From Gymnopilus junonius (taxonomy: Eukaryota; Basidiomycota; Agaricomycetes; Agaricales; Galerinaceae), in contig JADNYJ010000843.1 of NCBI GenBank assembly GCA_015501075.1, forward strand, positions 1 through 11,542: a stretch of 11,542 bases of DNA, written 5' to 3'. Under the pieces are notes generated by a model. The model did not search any database. It was not told where the DNA came from and was given only the letters and a program-made list of their open reading frames with translations. Every line of letters starts with the position of its first letter. Within the stretch, counting starts at the first letter, position 1. The translations under genes and the position numbers were made by a program. Below, in pieces: positions 8,056 to 11,542 of this stretch.

Positions 8056-9842
8056 ATGTCCCTTGCTAACCGAGGGCTTCGACAAGCAAGTCTTGTGGCT
8101 CCTGGAGCCTTTCTTCATTCATTTTATCTTGGAATCACAAATGAGTGGAGACCCGACTTTATTGAAGGAATCTCTAGACTTGATGTGTGTATTTCCCGAG
8201 GCCAGTTCCTTAGTTTCTGATTGCCTTTGAGCCAGATATCCGAAAATGACCTCATGACAGAAGAATTATCACAGGTGAATTCTGTCCAGATATCAGGTTT
8301 ATTCACCACTTGAATTGTCTCCTAAGATTTTGTGAGAGATACTCACCACCAACAACAATGATTGGATATCACCTCATGGTTTTCTAACACCATCCTGCTC
8401 TGAGGCATTGCTAGATTCTTGTTCCATGGTCTTAAATGAACTTTTTAAACCTTACAAGCCCATACAGACCCACCAGCTGGTTGTTGGTTCTGGGTGTAGT
8501 TTGCTTCTTGAAGCGGTGGCCTGTGTTATTTGCAATGAGAATGAGGTGATACTCACTCCTGGCCCTGTTTGGCCTGTTTTCCAAGTCATTCTAGGGCAAG
8601 CGAAAGTGTCCTTATCTGTTGTCCCACCATCGATCATTAACAGAGAGAAATCTATCTCTTCTGATGCAGCCATGAAAGAGTTGGAAACATTACTCTGTTG
8701 GACAGAGGAAACAGAGCAGGTATGGGCCCAACACATTGGCCAGCTCTTTCAAGATAGGAAGGTCCCTCGAGCGATCCTGCTTAGTAACCCTCAGAATCCC
8801 CTTGGAAGATGTTACCTGCAATCATTCCTCGTTCGCACTCTGGAGTTTTGTGAAAAAGTGAGCGAAATCTTGTATTTACTGAACAATGAAATCCATTTCT
8901 CATCGTTGTCTGTAGCACAATTTGTTCCTTATTTCTGATGAGGTCTTTGTGCTCTCAGGGCATAGAACTGGTGAGTTTGAAGGCCATGCAGGAGAAGTCC
9001 ACAAATCAGTGGTAAATATCATCCTGACATTTCCTTCTAGGCATAGATTCAACTCCGAGGTTTCAATCTATACTGTCAATCAATCCATCGAAGCAAAGTG
9101 TGACCTGGCTTGAATCATCAGCTTGTGGAGTGTTTCAAAGGACTTTGGGTGTAGTGGTGCATGGTAAAATCATATCTGAATTCTAGCACCCTGTTACTAT
9201 GGCTGATTAAGCTCATATTGTAGTCTGGCAGTGGTGGTGACGCCTTCAAGCAATCCAGTTATGAAATTGGCACTTCTGTCTCTAGCCCCATCTTTCTGGG
9301 TATCATCACTTGCAGACAGCTTCTTTTCTGCATTTTTCATGGGGAAAAGGGATGATAACCTTCCAACCATGGTGTCCAAGAAGGACGAAAGTGCAATTAA
9401 TGGTCTTACTTCCTCGTCGCACAGTCTGGTATATTGGTACATGCAAGAAAATAACCAAAGGCTATATATTGCGAAGAGACAATTTCAGGCATGGTGTTTT
9501 GAATGTGAAATTAGATACTTAGAAGCTGATGCTGGTAACCAAAATCTATTCTATTTGAATAAGGTCTTTCTGACATGTTTGTGGATATTTCTACCAGGGC
9601 ATTTCTTAATGGTATTCTTGGGCCTGTGGCTCGAGCATAGGGTCTGTGATAGCTCCCGAAATGATCTCACAGATTTAGAGAGGGCCTTTCATGCCCACCT
9701 GCTTGGTCACGGTATTGCTATCCAGCCTGGACTACCAGCTTATTGTCAGCACCCAGGATGGTTCCATGTCACATTCTGCAGAAAGGCGGAATATATGGAT
9801 GCTGCACTATTTCGATTTGATCATGCTTTGAATGCTTGGTAA
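8056..9842 (+). pseudogene. ACC-synthase-like PLP aminotransferase (fold type I), probably inactive
   Basis: This resembles the fungal 1-aminocyclopropane-1-carboxylate-synthase-like group of class I/II aminotransferases, which also includes GliI-type C-S lyases. The substrate cannot be told from sequence. The start is ATG 8056 (MSLANRG), matching the usual LSxRG opening. Introns: 8185-8235, 8275-8326 (or to 8338), 8858-8915, 8971-9040 and 9164-9223. Landmarks are SENDLMTEEL, VVGSGCSLLLEA, SNPQNPLGRCY, HNLFLISDEVF, the PLP-lysine motif SVSKDFG (Lys codon 9138-9140), SSLADSFF, YMQENNQRL and PGWFHVTF, ending at TAA 9840-9842. The total is about 498 codons, normal for the group. Damage: a frameshift near 9122-9128, just before the lysine motif. 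The Arg of GLRxG, which binds the PLP phosphate, is Cys (TG at 9162-9163 plus T at 9224). A TGA at 8333-8335 is in frame unless the acceptor at 8338 is used. Tyr of the PxxYxGF-like site is Trp (PGPVWPVF). Confidence 0.85.
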
Positions 9843-10773
9843 TGAAAGATATTGTATATTGTAAAGTTCCAATACCCTCTATCCATATTTCGCATTTCCA
9901 AGCTTTATTTGATCAAATGTTGCAATTACATCCACCTACTGACAAACCCTCTCAAAGTCTCAGGAAAGAGTAATGTAGACTTGACTTTCTCATGACTTTC
10001 TTCACTAGAGGATGCTCCCTCATGTCTATTTATGTCCAGTTCCACTATTCATCCATTTCCAGTCCACTCAGCACTGCAGCCAATGTGATCCCATCACGTC
10101 CCATCTGTACAGCCAGCTCCAAGCACATCCGACAGCACAAGAAATGAATTCAGCATAGCCCACGCCCCATTCCAAACCTTTCATTCAATAATGCTATAAT
10201 CAATCTATAATCTCACGTGCCTCCTATCCAAGTGTGGCACTGTAGCGAGAGTGAGGTCGAAAGGAGTTTGGATGAAGATTTTGTGAAAGATTGGACACAG
10301 ATGTGATCTGAAAAAGGTCATTGATGTGCACTGATGAGTCTGTCCACAGGTTCTTCCATTTTACTCACAACTGATTATAATCACATTATATTTCCACTTG
10401 GAATACACATCTCCATCTCCATGTCAACAATGAGTAGTGACAAGTGCTCATGAAAATGATGCAGTGGCCTGATCCATGAGACAATGGGAGGCCATTGCGA
10501 GGCGATACAATCAAGCCTGTATTGGAAATATGTGACCTATGTAAGCATTCACTTATGAAGAGGCCCAATATGCTCCATTAAGGCTGCCTAATTTTACTTT
10601 CAGAAGGCGGCAAGAACAAATGTTCCACCTGATATGTTCCAACCTATTCACTTCACCAGCAGTTTCCAGGACCCCTTATGGGATGTACTCATAGGACTCT
10701 CAGAAGGTAAGTTTGGCTGTCATCATTTTTTCTACTACTGTTTTCCCCAAACAACTTTTGAAGGTACTTCTTT
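9843..10773. other. Intergenic region between aminotransferase and O-methyltransferase
   Basis: No gene was recognised in this 930-nt stretch. It should carry the terminator of the upstream gene and the promoter of the downstream one. CACGTG occurs at 10214-10219, a word bound by bHLH factors in fungi, but one copy is weak evidence. An open stretch from ATG 10634 ends in GAAG|GTAAGT at 10707. It looks like a 5' exon, but joining it to the acceptor at 10763 does not put it in frame with the methyltransferase ATG at 10774. Confidence 0.4.
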
Positions 10774-11542
10774 ATGGCTATGCAATCCATTCCATCTTTC
10801 GGCTCTCCTCGGGTGCAAGTCAAAACCTTGCTTTCCATGATACTAGCTTCCACCAAAACTGCTATGCAAGAATATGAGAATGCAGGATTCAGCATCCCAG
10901 CCCCAGATTCACCGGAAGCACATCCATCTGATTTCGCCTCTAACTTGGTCGATTTGCAGAAATCTATTATCATCTTGGAAGGAGCATGTTGCAAGCTGGT
11001 CCAAACTCTTGCACCTCCGGTTCATATGTTGAGAAATGTTAGTAATTCTGCAATTTTATGCTGGATGTCAAACTAATGTTTACACATTTCAGCACCTTAT
11101 GACTCCTGCTGAACAGCCTTGCCTATGGGTGGCAGTGGAGTCTAAAATTCCGGACATACTTACCCAGTCTCCTAATGGAATGCATGTCAATGAGATAGCG
11201 AAGATAGCACCAAAGTTCCTTGAACCACAGAAACTCTCCCATATTATTCACTTCTTGGCATCTCGGGGTTACTTCAGAGAAGGTTTATTCTTGATAGATC
11301 GCTCGCTTTAATCACCTCTCTGACCAATGAACACAGTGTCTTACAATGTCTTCGCCAATAATCATCTGTCTCTCACCCTGTTGTCTTCAAACCCCCTCTT
11401 GTCACTGCTTTACATTTCGATGAAAATATTCAGCAAGGGATTTGGGTCTCTTCCAGATGCCCTTACTGATTTGGATTATGGGAATTCCAAGACCCTGACA
11501 AAGCTCCATTTATTTTTGCGGTCCATGATAACTTCACAGGTG
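10774..11542 (+). pseudogene. O-methyltransferase (basidiomycete SAM-dependent family), N-terminal part, frameshifted
   Basis: This is the N-terminal dimerisation region of a plant-COMT-like, SAM-dependent O-methyltransferase of the type expanded in Agaricomycetes. These methylate hydroxyl groups of small molecules, often in secondary-metabolite clusters. The start is ATG 10774, followed by the family pattern: LLSMILASTKTAMQEYE, then APDSPEAHPSDF, LEGACCKLVQTLAPP, VAVESKIPDIL and FLASRGYFRE. Introns are 11038-11092 and 11283-11336. The third exon gives VFANNHLSL, where the family has NNR, then LLSSNPLLSLL. Near 11486-11488 the frame is lost: DPDKAPFIFAVHDNFTG continues in another frame, which needs one extra base. 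The SAM-binding domain lies beyond the window, so catalysis cannot be judged. It is called a pseudogene because of the frameshift; a sequencing error at one site would undo that. Confidence 0.75.

Noticed and set aside
8452..8736. 94-codon minus-strand frame
   Set aside because: It is the antisense shadow of the well-supported aminotransferase exon.
10634..10763. Upstream exon for the O-methyltransferase
   Set aside because: The GTAAGT donor at 10707 is good, but splicing to 10763 is out of frame with the methyltransferase, and the family's N-terminus already begins at 10774.

Overview
The window looks like a piece of a basidiomycete (Agaricomycete-type) fungal genome. The evidence is many 48-70 nt GT-AG introns, a DUF6533-type fungal membrane protein remnant, a fungal-type phenylalanine ammonia-lyase, an ACC-synthase-like aminotransferase, and the N-terminus of a basidiomycete-type O-methyltransferase. 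No ribosomal RNA gene, tRNA or CRISPR array was recognised. Almost every gene seen is broken, so this is a decayed accessory region.

Layout. 1-756 (+) holds the remnant of a seven-helix DUF6533-type protein. 922-1446 is a near-perfect foldback element with 155-nt arms. 1563-2816 is a second non-autonomous DNA transposon with AGGGTTGCC termini, a 10-11 bp target duplication and arrays of GTTCAGTTC-like motifs. 2828-4263 has no gene I can name. 4264-7047 (-) is a full-length PAL pseudogene that I could follow through 12 exons and 11 introns (729 codons after allowing for five frameshifts). 7473-7943 (-) is an unidentified reading frame broken by two TGA codons. 8056-9842 (+) is an ACC-synthase-like PLP aminotransferase with a frameshift and a lost PLP-phosphate arginine. 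9843-10773 is intergenic. 10774 to the window end (+) is an O-methyltransferase start with a frameshift near the edge.

PAL and the aminotransferase are divergent, and the methyltransferase follows the aminotransferase on the same strand. PAL would make trans-cinnamate from phenylalanine. A clustered aminotransferase/lyase-like PLP enzyme and a methyltransferase would fit a small aromatic secondary-metabolite cluster, but the joint pathway is inference. The strongest overall signal is the kind of damage. PAL has four in-frame stops, all TGA, and many conserved Arg codons now read Cys, His, Trp or Gln. The MIO serine reads Leu (TTG). All fit C-to-T change at CpG, on one strand or the other, as expected from methyl-CpG deamination or a RIP-like process. 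The two arms of the foldback element differ only by transitions.
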